NCBI GenBank assembly: GCA_949752735.1 | Contig: OX457039.1 | Coordinates: 48,088,055 to 48,152,054, forward strand | Length of the DNA stretch: 64,000 nucleotides | Source: Lumbricus terrestris | Taxonomy: Eukaryota > Annelida > Clitellata > Crassiclitellata > Lumbricidae | Direction: 5' to 3' | Notes under the pieces: generated by a model | The model's input: the letters and a program-made list of their open reading frames with translations, nothing else | What the model was told of the DNA's origin: nothing | The model's database searches: none | Shown: piece after piece, positions 34,647 through 47,129 of the stretch | Layout of the letters: each line of letters begins with the position of its first letter | Numbering within the stretch: position 1 is the stretch's first letter | Program-made: the position numbers and the translations under genes

Positions 34647-35214
34647 TAGCTCAAATGGGTCATATAGATTACCGGTACATATGTTGCTCTTTAGATTCTT
34701 CAATCTCTCTAACTGCCAATCATCCTAAAACATCCACTTCTCAAGAACAATGAAACAACTGTTGGATGGATCCTGATTTGACGAGGGCCTATGACAACAG
34801 AAGCCATTGCCCTCGACAAAAATTTGTTTGGCATATTACAGCACTTGAGCAACTGTTCTTTATCATGTCTTGTTTTTGCCTCGTTGTTCATTTACTGAAC
34901 GTCTTCGATCAAAGTCTTTCATCTTTCCGGCTCTGCTCTGTTTTGCAAGCTGCAAGAAGTTTGTGTTTATCAACTAGCTATTTTATTCTTCATCTGGTCA
35001 TGCGTTTAAATGCTCCTTTGCTTTGGCCTTTCTTAAAAACGTTTTCGCTTCATAAATAAACTGAGCATTTTAATAGATTCTTTTTTAACCGTTTTTAAAA
35101 TACTGATTAGATCAATCAGATAATCTGCTGGCATTTGGTGGACAGGGCTGGTGAAAATTGAATATGACAAACAAATTGCAGTTTTGGAAACTTAACCTGG
35201 CTAAGCAGTCATTC

Positions 35215-35329
35215 GCCCAGGAGCTGACACATCAAGCACAGGACAGGGAAGCATGGAAGAGAGTAGTCAAGTGCGCAGTGGACACCTACAGGCTGTCAGC
35301 CCATGGACAATGAAGAAGAAGAAGAAGAA
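35215..35329 (+). mobile_element. 5'-truncated LINE insertion with target duplication
   Basis: A 115-bp insertion lies between perfect 10-bp duplications, GCAGTCATTC (35205-35214 and 35330-35339). It encodes QDREAWKRVVKCAVDTYRLS then AHGQ and a stop, which resembles the C-terminal end of LINE reverse transcriptase proteins (the D-R-x-x-W pattern). A (GAA)n tail follows. 5' truncation and a short-unit tail are typical of target-primed reverse transcription. Confidence 0.85.
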
Positions 35330-35339
35330 GCAGTCATTC

Positions 35340-37345
35340 ATCTCCATTAGCATAAGCGCAACATTGATAAACTAATCCGAATATATAATACTGATGTATA
35401 AAATTAGACTTTGAGTATCAGTGTGGCCTTTTTTATCCCTCTACGTATCGATAAATCTGAGTTATCTTCAGTGGCCAATTAGATGGTCCTGCTGACTCCC
35501 TCTGGTTCTCCATCTGAGTTATAATGACACACACCTATGTTCCGTGGAAACAGTTCGACTGAGGCTAACCGCTGGATCTAGCAGACGACCTTCTACCATC
35601 AGGAGGCGACGTTCATGTGGTTTTAGGAAGTGTGAGTTGAAGCAGATGGATGCTTCGATAAGAAGAGGCTGTACGGTGTTGACTGCTAATCCTTCAGAAA
35701 ACAATCATCAATGCTGATAGCAACAGGTTTACATGTGATAGGTGAAAAGGTTGTCTTATTATTTGTAAACAAAAAAATCAGTTACTCAACAGAGTTGCTA
35801 CCATCTGACCCACACTTTCAGTCAACTGCCAGAAGATGATAGGAACTTTATGTCGTGGGTGCTCTTTAGGGGCACATGTTAATCTGTTCTATCGAGCACC
35901 CAAATAGCAATTGCCACTCATCTATATCCAGAAATATCTGACCGAGGCCTAGTTTATGTTAAAGAAATACGGTACATGCATTTGATTTATAAATATGTTG
36001 TCTTCGTATCCGCTTGTAAGCTATATATAAAAAATATGAGTGAGCAGCAATTTTTCATTTTAGCATATATAGGTTTTAAGTTATTTTAGCTGTACCTTCT
36101 TCATTCTGCATGCATCATCTAGGTCTGTCTTGTGCAATGGGTAAGAAGTAAGAGTGTTTTCTAAGTGAGAAAATGCTGCAGCCAAACATTATTGCTCGAC
36201 TGTCTCTAGCTGCCTTAGTCTGGATCCTGGAGCACAAAAGAATGCAGGCACCATTGTTGAAATCCATGAGAAATGAATGAGACGCGGTCTTGGCTGACCA
36301 GAGCGGATAGGATAAAAGAAACAAAAGACAGGCAGAAACAAATAGTCATTATATATATCGGACAGACAGACAGACAGACAGACAGACTAAGACAGACAAA
36401 AACAGACAAAACAGACTAAAAGAGACACCAAGACAGACAGACAGACAGCTTGCAAATAGATTAAGAGATACTGGATGGATATCTTAGAAAATGGAGACAA
36501 TGCGCAGCTACAGTGAAAGAGAACAGAGAGTCGAATGAGAGATGAAACTTTTTGAGTGTTGGAAAGTAATTTTTAATGTAATGACAAGTTGAGATGCAAG
36601 TAAACAACCGCATATATCTGACATGTTATTGTTGCACGGACATCTGAACATTAGCCTATTATCTTTTTGCTCTGAACCTGTAGCAATAGTTTTATCCAAA
36701 ATCAAATTTTGACGTTGGTGTACTGAAAACACTGAACAGTGTTTACACGTTGAGTGCAGCTTGAAAGATATGTGGCAGATATGGCCTGTCAGTCTTCTTC
36801 CTGAGTTTGCTTATTGTAAATGCAATTTGCGAGAATTCTGTTAAATGTAGTTATGTATAATTGTATATGTAAAAGCCTATTTCGACCCTTCACACTTCCA
36901 ATATTATTGACGTTGTATTTCAAGGCCCAAAATACGCAAAGTTCACCAGTTGAAATGACAAACTCAAGTTACGCTATCCATCCCAGAGCACGTAACGAGC
37001 ATATTAGGCACCACCAGTACCACCAAAACCTATAGCCACTGTTCCATTGACATAATTATTATCTCTATTGTGGTAATTTTGGTGATTGTAAATATAATGC
37101 AAATTTCTTTGAAGAATATGCCAGTGCTACATAAAGTCTACAAGGTTGTTTGGTCGGTTTCAGTGCCAGATCAGAATGGGCGGGGTAGAGTCTGGGCCAG
37201 CATTGTGCCTACAGCTCCAGTGCAAAGTGCTCAGTAATTGGTGGTGCAGAAGTGGAACTAAGATAGGATTGTTTCAAAACTTCAGTTATTTGTCTAGAAT
37301 GGGAGCATGATGCAGGAGAAAGAGAAAGAGAGAGAGATACAGATG

Positions 37346-37387
<42 letters not shown>

Positions 37388-38455
37388 TAGATGAGCATGA
37401 CAGATGGACGGACAAACTTATAATCAAGAATGGGGCACAGTGGACATACATGGTCATGAATATGCTTGTTGCTGTTGAGTAATAACTGAGTGAAGTATCT
37501 GTAATCTGTCAAGGTAGAGTTTTGTCAAAATACAGTTCCAACTTTTTCTTCTTTTTGGAGAAGAGTAAGGCATATGTGGCGTGAGATCTGTGGGTGGAGG
37601 ATAAGTTAGCTTGCATAGTTGTCATCAGTGGCAAGTTCTGAGAAATTCTTTTCGTGGAGGGTTTTGTCATAGAACGTTGGCTGTCATTGGGGTCAATATC
37701 TGAGTCTCATGTCGACGATTTATAGCAACCGAAAGACAACAAGGAAAGGACACGCGAAGAGTTGTGTGTCATCAGCGTGGGGATGATGACCAACAGAAAA
37801 TGAGAAAATATGTTTGTTGAGTGGGTGGGCGGTTTACCGAAAGAACAGGACGTGACTCAAAACAGAAGTTTGAGAGCATGAAGATCGAGTGAGTGTCCAG
37901 CAGCATTAGCACTTTAACGACAATCTGCATTTGTTTTGCAGTCACTTTTAGTGCACTGCCGTCCCTAAAGGGTTAAGAGTGAATCGGTGTGAAAGGATGG
38001 ACTTGTTTCAAGAGAGGGGATTGCCATAGATTCTGAATGGAGAGGAAAGGCGAGAGGAAAGGTGTTTTATGAGGAAATGCATCATTATCGATGGTACTGA
38101 AGAGGGCGAGTTAGCTGATGACTGAACGAAACAGATTTGTTAGAAACTTGTTGAGGACTTGACTTCATGTCATGACGTGTTTGGTTATTGCATATGTGTC
38201 TTCGTATCATCTTCATATGCAATTATCATGTAGCAATTTCTACGCACATATGTTCATATGTGTGTAGAAATTGACTTGTGAGTTTTTTCCATTTTTTTAA
38301 GCAAAATAACTTTTCTCTTGTTTTCTTGTTTAGAACGGCATTAGGTTGAAGCTGAACTTTGGCAATTGTGCTGCAATAACTTTCTCACAAAGTTTGAATT
38401 AAGAACATTTAAGGCTATCATCGGCAGCAACTTGAAGCGTATGCATACATCATGA

Positions 38456-38456
<1 letters not shown>
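35340..38456. other. Intron 1 segment with GACA microsatellites
   Basis: (GACA)n tracts occur at 36360-36390, 36430-36450 and 37345-37390, with a GAGA stretch at 37317-37337. No exon or transposon end is recognised. The Cys/Leu/Ser/Val-repeat open frames come from the GACA tracts. Confidence 0.6.

Positions 38457-38457
<1 letters not shown>

Positions 38458-38522
<65 letters not shown>
38458..38522. repeat. (TA)n microsatellite
   Basis: Near-perfect TA run of about 60 bp. Confidence 0.95.
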
Positions 38523-38524
<2 letters not shown>

Positions 38525-38635
38525 CTTCTGTGCAATGTATTTATATACAATACGATACAATACATCTGCTCTGTGATCTCATCCTTCGTACACAATTCAG
38601 CACACATGCTTTGACAGCACAGATTCAGTTATATT

Positions 38636-38762
38636 TCAAAGCAATTGTGAGTGAAGGACTTGCTCTAGGTTCCTACACAGAAACCGCATCGGACGAGGAT
38701 CGAACCCTTGCTCTCCGTGTTCCCGGCAAACTGCACTAACCAATCAGCCACCATGTCTGATA
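38636..38762 (-). mobile_element. tRNA-derived SINE, minus-strand partial copy
   Basis: Read on the minus strand, GTGGCTGATTGGTTAGTGCA gives a tRNA-like A-box region and GGTTCGATCC (complement of 38697-38706) a perfect B box. GGAACCTAGAGCAAGTCCTTC, the central block also seen in the copy at 30105, follows. The 3' module is missing. Confidence 0.8.
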
Positions 38763-39029
38763 CATGCGTGTGTTATGCATACGAGCATGTATGTAAATAT
38801 GCCTGTGTGACTTGTTAATAAAACGCGATGTGGTTAGTACGTGACCGCAGCGTTTGTTCCGTCCACTCTGAAGTGTTAACGTGTTAAGGCTGCGGTGTGA
38901 TGAGCGGCAGAACATAAACACTGGAAATATAAATAGCTTTAGCAAGCCATCATCAGTCAGTCGTTGCCTCCTCTGTGTTTTGATTAGAAGCCAGCTGTTG
39001 TCTCCTTTCGTGACTGTATTTGCCCTGTC

Positions 39030-39189
39030 ATGAAACGGTCCAGCCGCCTCGTACCTCTGTTGCTGCATCTCCTGCTACTGCCGCTGCTTGAAGCAGTTGG
39101 CTTCCAAAGTACTAATCATTTCAGCGACCTTCGTGTCAGGCCATATTGCCAGTTGTTTCGTATGAATTGTGCAGATTGTCTGAACTTAG
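39030..39189 (+). CDS. Candidate signal-peptide first exon (nested gene?)
   Basis: The frame opens with MKRSSRLVPLLLHLLLLPLL then EAVGF: a basic n-region, a Leu-rich hydrophobic core and a plausible cleavage region, so it would enter the secretory pathway. It continues with RPYCQLFRMNCADCLNL, whose Cys spacing resembles the start of a PSI domain (as in integrin beta or plexins). GTAAAC follows as a donor at 39190, leaving phase 1. G is at -3 of the ATG. No second exon was found. It could be a nested gene in Cav3 intron 1, an alternative exon or chance. Confidence 0.35.
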
Positions 39190-40235
39190 GTAAACGTGGG
39201 TGGTTTGTGTTGCGGGGAAATAAATTGCTTGTCGTAGTCGTGGTGCAGACCTTACGAACAGGTTATGTAATCCGGTGTAATATAAAAATCGTAAATTTCT
39301 ACGGACCACAGGCAGTGCTGGCGCAACCGATTGCATAACTTGCTCTTGGCACTCGCACTTTGTGGCCATTGTGCACTAATATTAGAGAGTTTATATCGTG
39401 CATTGTGCTGAAACCTTCCTTTCATAAATTATATATTTATTAAATCCATCTGTTGACTTATATACATTGGGTGTTTGGACAGAATATGATTCTTTTTTGG
39501 GAGCTTACTGTATTGCAAAATTGGTGTTTTTGAGTTAGTTGAGTTGCATATTTTTCGCTTTGTAAATTTTGATTTTAAAAGTTGTTTTTACCTTTATTTA
39601 GTTTGTGATCTAAAACTTTTATGCTACCTTAGTTATTGTTTCAAAAAGATTAAATTCATGAACAGAGTTAATTTCAAAATTGTCTTGAGACTTTAATAGC
39701 ATAGGGTAATGTAAAATATGCTTATTTCTGTCCTAGGCTTTGATGCATACCGATTTTACTGACAAATATCATTTATTTTATAAATTCCCCTTGCAGTTCA
39801 TCTTTGTGAATACATACATGCGAGACTTGCTTCGGAAAAAAACAGAGCAAGAAGAATTACAGCTTTTTAAATGTGGCTACATATGAGGCTATAAATAGAT
39901 TCGAAGTAGCATCAACATTTTAATGAAAAGATCATGTTCCGTATGCTTAATTTTTAATGCTCATGTTTCTATGCTGTCTGAGATAATTTTGAAGAACAGT
40001 GTATCTTACTGAATGCAATGTTGTCTGTTTAGCAAATGAGCAGTTATGTATTTATTAAACTCACCTGTTCACGTTTGAGTACTGATTTGACTCGGCGTTG
40101 GGTAAATCCATTTAAGTTCATTGCTTTGACTTAAACTAGCAACCAGACTGCTTCACCATAGCAAGCATGAATATAATTTGATCGACTACTGCGTTTATAT
40201 ACTTCATTTAATCTTTATTTCTCACATTTGCTATC

Positions 40236-40405
40236 TAGTGCCTCTTCAACTTTTCTACTCAGAAGCACTCCAGACTACAGTGAATTGGAGTTTCATGCCA
40301 AAGCGCATGAGCAATTGCAAGTGAAGGACATGCCCAAGGTCCCTACATGGCAGCTTGAGGAGAATTCAAATCTGGAGCCTTTTGGCTCCAAGGCACCGAA
40401 CCACA
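40236..40405 (-). mobile_element. SINE, minus strand, 3' part of a copy split by a hAT
   Basis: The reverse complement aligns with the SINE at 30105: the 3' module (CTGAGTAG-like at 40260) and the central block GGGACCTTGGGCATGTCCTTC, then a decayed B-box region (GGATTCAAAT-like). The copy stops at 40405, where a hAT element is inserted, and resumes at 40678. Confidence 0.8.
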
Positions 40406-40677
40406 CAGGGGCGCCATTAGGCGTACGCACTTACGCAAGTGCGTACAGCGCGGAAAGGCAAAAAAATAACAAATCGTAAATTAAAGCGTGAAATATTATA
40501 AGCGATGAAATTCTATTGAATCTACTTTAGTAGTGGACCACGTACACTTCTCACTCGCTGCATTCCCATTAAAGATCGTCATAACAGTTCATAACTTCAT
40601 TTCGCGTATTCTTATTTTGTGCAAGTTGTGCGTACAGAAAAAAGTGTGTACAGAAAAAAATCCTGGCGGCGCCGCTG
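40406..40677. mobile_element. hAT MITE inserted in a SINE
   Basis: A 272-bp element with ends CAGGGGCGCC and GGCGCCGCTG is flanked by a perfect 8-bp duplication, GAACCACA (40398-40405 and 40678-40685). The interior carries GGCGTACGCACTTACGCAAG, itself partly palindromic. No transposase is present. Confidence 0.88.
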
Positions 40678-40705
40678 GAACCACACCACTACACCACCTT
40701 GCCCC
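40678..40705 (-). mobile_element. SINE, remaining 5' portion
   Basis: Starting with the duplicated GAACCACA, ACCACTACACCACC continues the SINE A-box region (complement GGTGGTGTAGTGGT), matching GTAGTGTAGTGG in the intact copy. An AT microsatellite follows at 40716-40740. Confidence 0.7.
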
Positions 40706-40744
40706 ACACACATACATATATATATATATATACCTATATGTATA

Positions 40745-43700
40745 GTTATAGTGTTATATGCAGGCACAAGCAACTTGCCCATGGTCATTACCTGGAGTCA
40801 AACTGAAAACCACAGGATCAATGACCGGATGTGTTACCAGTAGACGACGACTGTGTCGCTCATAGATACTACTGCGTCATTTGACATCAGCTACTTTCAC
40901 GTGTAGCCTTAGATCTGTCATCTGAATGGTTGCACAGCAGATTGATCATTGCTGCTACGTCGTCTGTTGTTGTGTTCGGATGAAACACTTCAAGCAATTT
41001 GTCGACGCACACAGGACGTCTCGAATGTAATTAATAGAGCGGAAGAAACTGGCCACGTTTATTTTATGGACGATTCATTGTGGCTTGCTCTGTTTTCACA
41101 ACTCTTCGATTTTGACAGCACTGCTTAGTGATGCTGCTGGATCTTTTGAGCCTTCTTCACAAAAGGCCAGCGCTGTTGGTGGCCTGCTGCATTCAGTGCT
41201 TTTCTCTACATATGTATAATTTTATACTGGTTTATCCTATGAAGACTTGGTGTATTTGTAAGCATCGTTTTCTGGGTTTTATTGTTTGGTCTATTCATTG
41301 CCTTTACAAAGCTGTTGGCTGTTTTCCCAGAGCTGGCAGCATTCTTAGTCTAGGGATGTCATGTTCTTAATTTGATGCTCAGTTGAAAAAGTGAAGTATA
41401 AAATATGCTCAGTTCCAGCTTGGTTTAATCTGGTGTTTCTGTAAGTCCAATGTACATATCAAACACATGTGTTTTGATGTGTGTATGTATGCATGCATGT
41501 ATGCGTTTGCATGTTTGTACGCATGCTTGCATGTTTCTAATAGTATTTATGTGAATTTTTCAGCACCTCTTAAGAACATGACCGTGTAAAATATCTATGT
41601 ATATTTTGCCTGGGGCAGCATTGTGTTTCAAACAGAAATGTATTTGACAGTCCAATTACTTTGTCTTGTGTCAATCTGCTGATTACCTTTACAATAATGG
41701 TAGGGATTATAGAAATGATTGTAGCCTATAAATTCTATGCTGAATATATACAGATACTTCTTTTGACATATATATCTTAAATGTTTCCTATTTTAATCTT
41801 TGAGAATGTATTTAAAGACAGTAGCCATAAGTAACTTATTCTACACTGATTTTTATTGCAACGACAGTGAATTATTTGTATAAGCGTAATCGTAATCGCA
41901 ATCTCCTAATTTCTAAAGCGCCACACGAAAGCCAAGCGCGGGGCACCGGCTTATTCACGAGCGCTGCTATAAGGAGCTTCTTTCAATCACCAAGACTGAC
42001 TTAAAACCTGTTGGCTGTCGTTGACAGAGCTCTCCTCTTTGGTTTTGCTAAAGGACGTGAATTCTAGAGCATCTTCCTCATCGCGTGCTTGGAGTCCAGA
42101 TGGATAGTGTGTGATGTTTTTCCAAAGAGCTGGCAGCATGGTGGAAGAAGTCTGCTCGCATGAGTGAGCAAGACCGAAAGCCTAATAGCCGGTTGCTGAT
42201 TGTGAATAATCGAGTTGGGGGAAGGCACATGCCAGCAAATGCCTATCGAAGATGGATGACGAAATGATGGATACCTCATCTGCATCCGGAAAGCATGGAT
42301 TTTATGTCTGCCTGCAGACAAATCTGTCTGCTGTGGGCGGTGGATATCTTTGCAGTTTGGATACCATCCGTTGATGCAACAAGTTTTTGATGCAATTCAT
42401 TTTCCACTTCTAAATGGATATGCTGGATAGGCTGGCATAACTGAATATTGTTAGTAGACTTTTTATTTGTTAGTTAGATATCATTCTGCAAATTCGGAAA
42501 TTTATCCATGTAGTAAATTTGTAAAGATTTCTATTCAGAGACGTTCCCGACTGAAACCTAGCAGAGAAGGACTGACTTTAGACTGTCGAAAATTATTGTC
42601 AAAAAGATACCTAGATAAGAGCCACAACTTAAGGGTAAAAGTCCATTCCAAACAGTCAGACCAAAGCCAGAAAATGAATGATGCTGCTTTATAGAGGTAC
42701 GTGAGAAAGGATTGAACAGCCCACAATGAGAGCTCTGCTAGAGAGCAGTGGCCATGGAGACCAGAAGTGGAGTAGTGGCAGAGCTCTTGCCAGTAAGCAG
42801 GCATCCTGCCTAGTAGGCAAATTGCCAAACCGTAGAGAGCAACTATATTGGGAAACCAGCTACTATGGTTGTTAGGGCTAATTAACAGAAAACCATTCTG
42901 GAAACCACAATACCCACACTACAACTCACTATATTGACAGCACCTCCGTTTAACAATACAGCTGTAAGTGAGCAACTGCATGTTTCGGAAAATGCTTTCA
43001 GGCAGTAAGAAGCCCACACAGCACGGACAAAGTATCTAAGTGAAGAGTAAAAAATTGGCAAGGCTATATTATTTTCGACAATCAGGAGTACCTCAAGATA
43101 TATCTTGGGAAAGACTGATACAGAATCAGTTGCAGCCAACTGAACGTTTTGGAAGAAACTAAAAGTATCCATTAAATACACAACTTTTGCACTGTCAAAG
43201 TTTTCCCTGTCTTCTAAATCAAATAACAGAGCAGATTTACGAGGAGCCCCAAAGACCAACTAACCAACCAGACCACAGAGTGAGAGACCATTGAGGTTGC
43301 TGGGTGTGTTTACTCGAGATACCATAATATGATGCCATAGTCCATCTATAAAATTTGCAAAGCTCATGTAGTTGTGAGCACTTTGTGCATAGGACCAACT
43401 TTCAGATTTCTATGGCTCTCTCAAAATTTGCTTTAAATCATGGACTTGCTGCTTGTAACTGAAGAAAGTTCACGTAAAAAACCTTTTGCTATCTAGAGTG
43501 ATAATAAATTTCTAACGAATGCATCACTTACAAATGTGACGCTGGGGCTTGAAACCCGTCGCTCATCGTTGAGGGGTAAAAAATGTAGAATATTCTTCAA
43601 TTCGACAGATGGCTATGAGCTTGCCATAATTTTAAAAGTGGTAAACCGATTTTGATGCCGCTCATGTTATTTGATTCAGAATGGATTCTTTTATGGGCCA

Positions 43701-45105
43701 GCAAAATTGCAAAATAAACCGTTGGTGTTTTCTGAAGACTTGTTGACACGAATATTCAGAAACTATTTAAATAATTTCTCATTCAAAACTAATGAAGGAA
43801 TTTGGTGTTTGAAACAGCTTTGTAGATCTAGCTCTTTTGGAGTGAAATTTGCATCTTTATAATCAAATTTGGGGATTAAACTGACTATGTTTCTTTCTTT
43901 ACTCCTTAATATGTTTGTCTTATTTCTATACTTTTACTGTTTACTTGGTACGGTAGCCTACGTACATGCGTCCTTTTGATTTCGCCCTTTCGATCATGTG
44001 CTCTAAAAATAATGCGCTCTATTGATTTTCACCCTTTTAATTGCGCCCTTTTGATTTGCGCCCTGTTGATAGTGAACCGTAGCAAAATGCTGTTGGTTCA
44101 TGCATAATGCATGGAGAACTCTATGGCGATGATTCTTCTCACAACGCTTGAATTATAATATCTCATTGCGTTCGTGCAGAGGCAAAAAGAATCGGAGGAA
44201 AATTTAATAAAGCAAGTTTGTGGAAGACGATCTGTTTGCAGTAATTAAGAACTGATCTGTTGAGTCTGTCTGATGAAGTCCATCTAGCGGCTTTTATGAG
44301 GTTTTTTGTCATGGATTTAACAGGTATTGGGAACATCGGGACTGTTATACGTAACCATCTGTGTAAGACAACATAAGTACAGGTATACATGCAATATAGT
44401 TAGAAAAATGACATAGCTGTTTGATGTGTGGGTGAATTTTTTCTTGTTGCTTTTCTTCTTTGGGAAGGTAAGAGGCAGACTTAACACTTACCGCTCAGAT
44501 TAAAAATTAATCGGCCCAAATTTGTCCGGTGGGAGCGGACGCATGAGTGGTAAAGGTTAATGGGAGGAGGAGACACGCCTGTAGGGAATGGGGTGGGAAG
44601 TGGAAAAAGTCAGACCCATGGAGTTGGGATTTTGAACTCTATTTCACCCTATAGATACTGTAGACTTAGTCCCCTATACTGTAGAGACTTTGAAGTATCC
44701 AGTTTATGGGTCCGCTTGTACTGCACCATGGAATTGCAATGGCAATTCTTTGGAATGGAGACACTGCATTCAGCAGATACAGAAGTTGAAAAAGGTGTAT
44801 GAATCTGTGTCTGAAAGTTTCAAAGAGCTGCTGGAATAAGTTAATTTTTCACTGGGAGCTCAGAATGTTCAACAGATTACTATAGATCTGAGATTGTAAA
44901 GAAATACTATGCCATCTGCTGAAAATTTGTTGCTCCGAATTTTCATTGCGTTCACAAAGTTTGTTTAATCGTTTAGCTTGACCATTTGTAGTAAGTTTGA
45001 TGGCATCAGTTTGACATATTGTATGCTCATTAATTCTAATATTGTAAACAATCACGATATATATAATTTATAATAAACCTAATAAATGTATGATTCTTTG
45101 TGGTT
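40745..45105. other. Intron 1, distal part
   Basis: No exon is supported. A degenerate tandem of GCGCCCTTTTGATT units occupies about 43965-44075. At 41880-41905 GCGTAATCGTAATCGCAATC is a small repeat with relatives near 57815. The longest minus-strand open frames (42535-42828, 42882-43259) show no motif that I recognise. Confidence 0.45.
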
Positions 45106-45128
45106 TTCCTTGACTGTTTGTTCCATAC

Positions 45129-45374
45129 ATGGTTTGAACGGATTAGCATGGCAGTCATTTTGCTCAACTGTGTCACGCTCGGAATGTACCAGCCGTGCAA
45201 CGATGTTCCATGTACGACTATTCGTTGTCGAGTGCTCGAGATCTTTGATCATTGCATCTTTGCCTTTTTTGCGATCGAGATGATCATCAAGGTCATGGCA
45301 ATGGGTCTCTACGGGAAGGAGACTTACCTCGCAGACACGTGGAATCGACTTGACCTTTTCATCGTCTTTGCTGG
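45129..45374 (+). CDS. Cav3: T-type calcium channel alpha1 (Cav3), exon 2: repeat I S1-S3
   Basis: This 246-nt exon encodes the start of the first voltage-sensor domain. [20 protein letters not shown] is the S1 helix. The S1-S2 loop carries three Cys ([11 protein letters not shown]), as in Cav3 channels. S2 is [20 protein letters not shown], with the acidic residue of the gating-charge transfer centre in IEMIIK. S3 begins [14 protein letters not shown], with its conserved Asp. Vertebrate Cav3 reads nearly the same across this block ([27 protein letters not shown]), giving a secure T-type rather than Cav1/Cav2 call. The exon starts after the U12 AC acceptor and ends in phase 2 before GTAAGT at 45375. 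The S4 sensor and pore would be in later exons outside the window. Confidence 0.96.
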
Positions 45375-45724
45375 GTAAGTAAACGATATTCATGCATTCT
45401 TGTTTTTCAGTTTGATGTAATTACCGAAGTGCAATGCGATGCAATGCTTATAAGTGGCTGTTGTCTTAGCTAACAAAATTTTGATGCATTAATGTTGAAT
45501 TATCATTACAGCAGTGTCAAAAGTGTGGGAAAATAAGTGCCTAGACCTCTCCAAAAGAAGTGCCTGGACGCCCTTACCTTTCTAGTCTGTGGTCACCAAT
45601 AAGTGGCTGGAAGGCATTCAGATTTTAAAACAAGTGCATGGACGCTGTCCATGACCGTCCAGGCACACTTTAAGCCCTGCATTACAGTAATGTCGAAATA
45701 TCATTAGAGTATTTGTTTGAGTTC

Positions 45725-47090
45725 TGTTGTCTCATATTTATATACAATATTATACATTTTATTGGTGCAAAAATGAAATAAAAAATCATAAACATGTCTT
45801 AGCATTTGCATTGCAGACAAGTTCTGTTCAATCTGTTGCTGGTACTATCCATAACAATGTTTTTTTCCAACTAGAACCTTGCACTTTTGTCCTGGGACTA
45901 TTTATGAGCAATAAATCATGCTGTGGCAGCTATAATTTCCTGTAAGTGGTGCTGACAGATATTGATGAATAGTTAAATACACCATTTTCACCCAAAAGAG
46001 CATGTCTTTGGCCTCCACTTTACTTGTTTAGAATCACCGGTCCATTATGTCTTGATAAAAATAAGAGTTTCCATTGCATGCACCTTTGAAGGTTGGGACG
46101 TGAAAGATCAGTTAATAATATCGGACTGCATGACTCCTTGCATTCATGACAGTGTGCGTGAACCTTAGATCCTGTTGACGATCTTGTCGGTCTTGTGCTA
46201 GGTTGATCTGTCATGATAATGTAGTGTCTTATCTGTCATCTGCTGTCATTATAATGTAGCAGACAAGTATTTTCCTCCTTTGTTCTTTGCCCTAGACATC
46301 TGTTCCTATATTATGTAGGGTTGATAATAAGCATAGTTATTTTGAGGTTGATGTTTGGTGTTGAAAAATCATTGCGAATACATAGAGGTTCGCTTGAAGC
46401 TGTGTAGTTCACTGTAAAATGCTGGATTCTACTTTGATTACAATGGTGCACTGCACACAATGCACGCACGGTCTTACATCACTGTTCTTTACTTGGACAT
46501 GTTGTGATGTTTGCTGCTGGAAATGCTTGTTATTAACGATTCAGTTCCAAGCTATTGTGCATTGTTAGTAATCCATATGTTGTGCAAGAACTGGTCCATT
46601 GAGACCGGATAGTAAAAAACCTTTCACCTGAAAAAAGTGTTGATGATTCTTGATGATGGCTGTTGCCAAGATAAATAGCAATGATATCTTAGCACCAGTA
46701 TAGGTAACGTAGGGAGCTGTGAATGGACTGACCTTCTGAAATTTTATCAGATTTATGGCAAAGCTGTCATGTGCAACTGATTTAGGTAGAATATAAACAT
46801 GCATTAGCAAAGAGGGTTATAGCAGCCCAGGCAGAAATTATTTGTAAATAAAATAATTATTTTCTTATTCAGTAGGCTTCTGGGTGATTTTTATAAATGG
46901 ACTTGTAAGTAAGGGTCTTGAACTTCCTAAGGGTGCGCTGCTAGACATGGGATGACCAAAGCGCATCAACTGAAGACTTGCTGTTTGCTACACTGCTTAC
47001 GTTGATATCAAGTTATATTGCTTTGCGAGAGAAGTGGTCATGTGCAAACAATTTGCCCAACGTCGTGGTCCACTCTGCCGCAGGTCGTCA
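45725..47090. other. Intron 2 segment, nothing recognised
   Basis: AT-rich unique sequence with no transposon ends or tandem arrays. Confidence 0.5.
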
Positions 47091-47129
47091 CATCACAGGA
47101 AAGACAGGATACCATTGAAAGCGCCCGGC

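Larger units (their letters stand above)
22416..45128 (+). other. U12-type AT-AC intron 1 of Cav3
   Basis: The intron begins ATATCCTTT (22416-22424), the exact U12 donor consensus for AT-AC introns. It ends TTCCTTGAC (45106-45114), the exact U12 branch consensus, with AC at 45127-45128, about 15 nt after the branch adenosine. No AG acceptor lies between the branch site and the start of the conserved coding sequence. Splicing at these sites restores TGG-CCA-TGG-TTT-GAA-CGG (WPWFER). Length is about 22,713 nt. Minor-spliceosome introns are known in voltage-gated Na+ and Ca2+ channel genes, so this one is probably ancestral. Removal would need U11/U12, U4atac/U6atac and U5 snRNPs. Confidence 0.95.

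Noticed and set aside
42535..43259. Minus-strand open frames of 97 and 125 codons
   Set aside because: Hydrophobic but without any recognised family pattern, repeats or splice context; not supported as genes.
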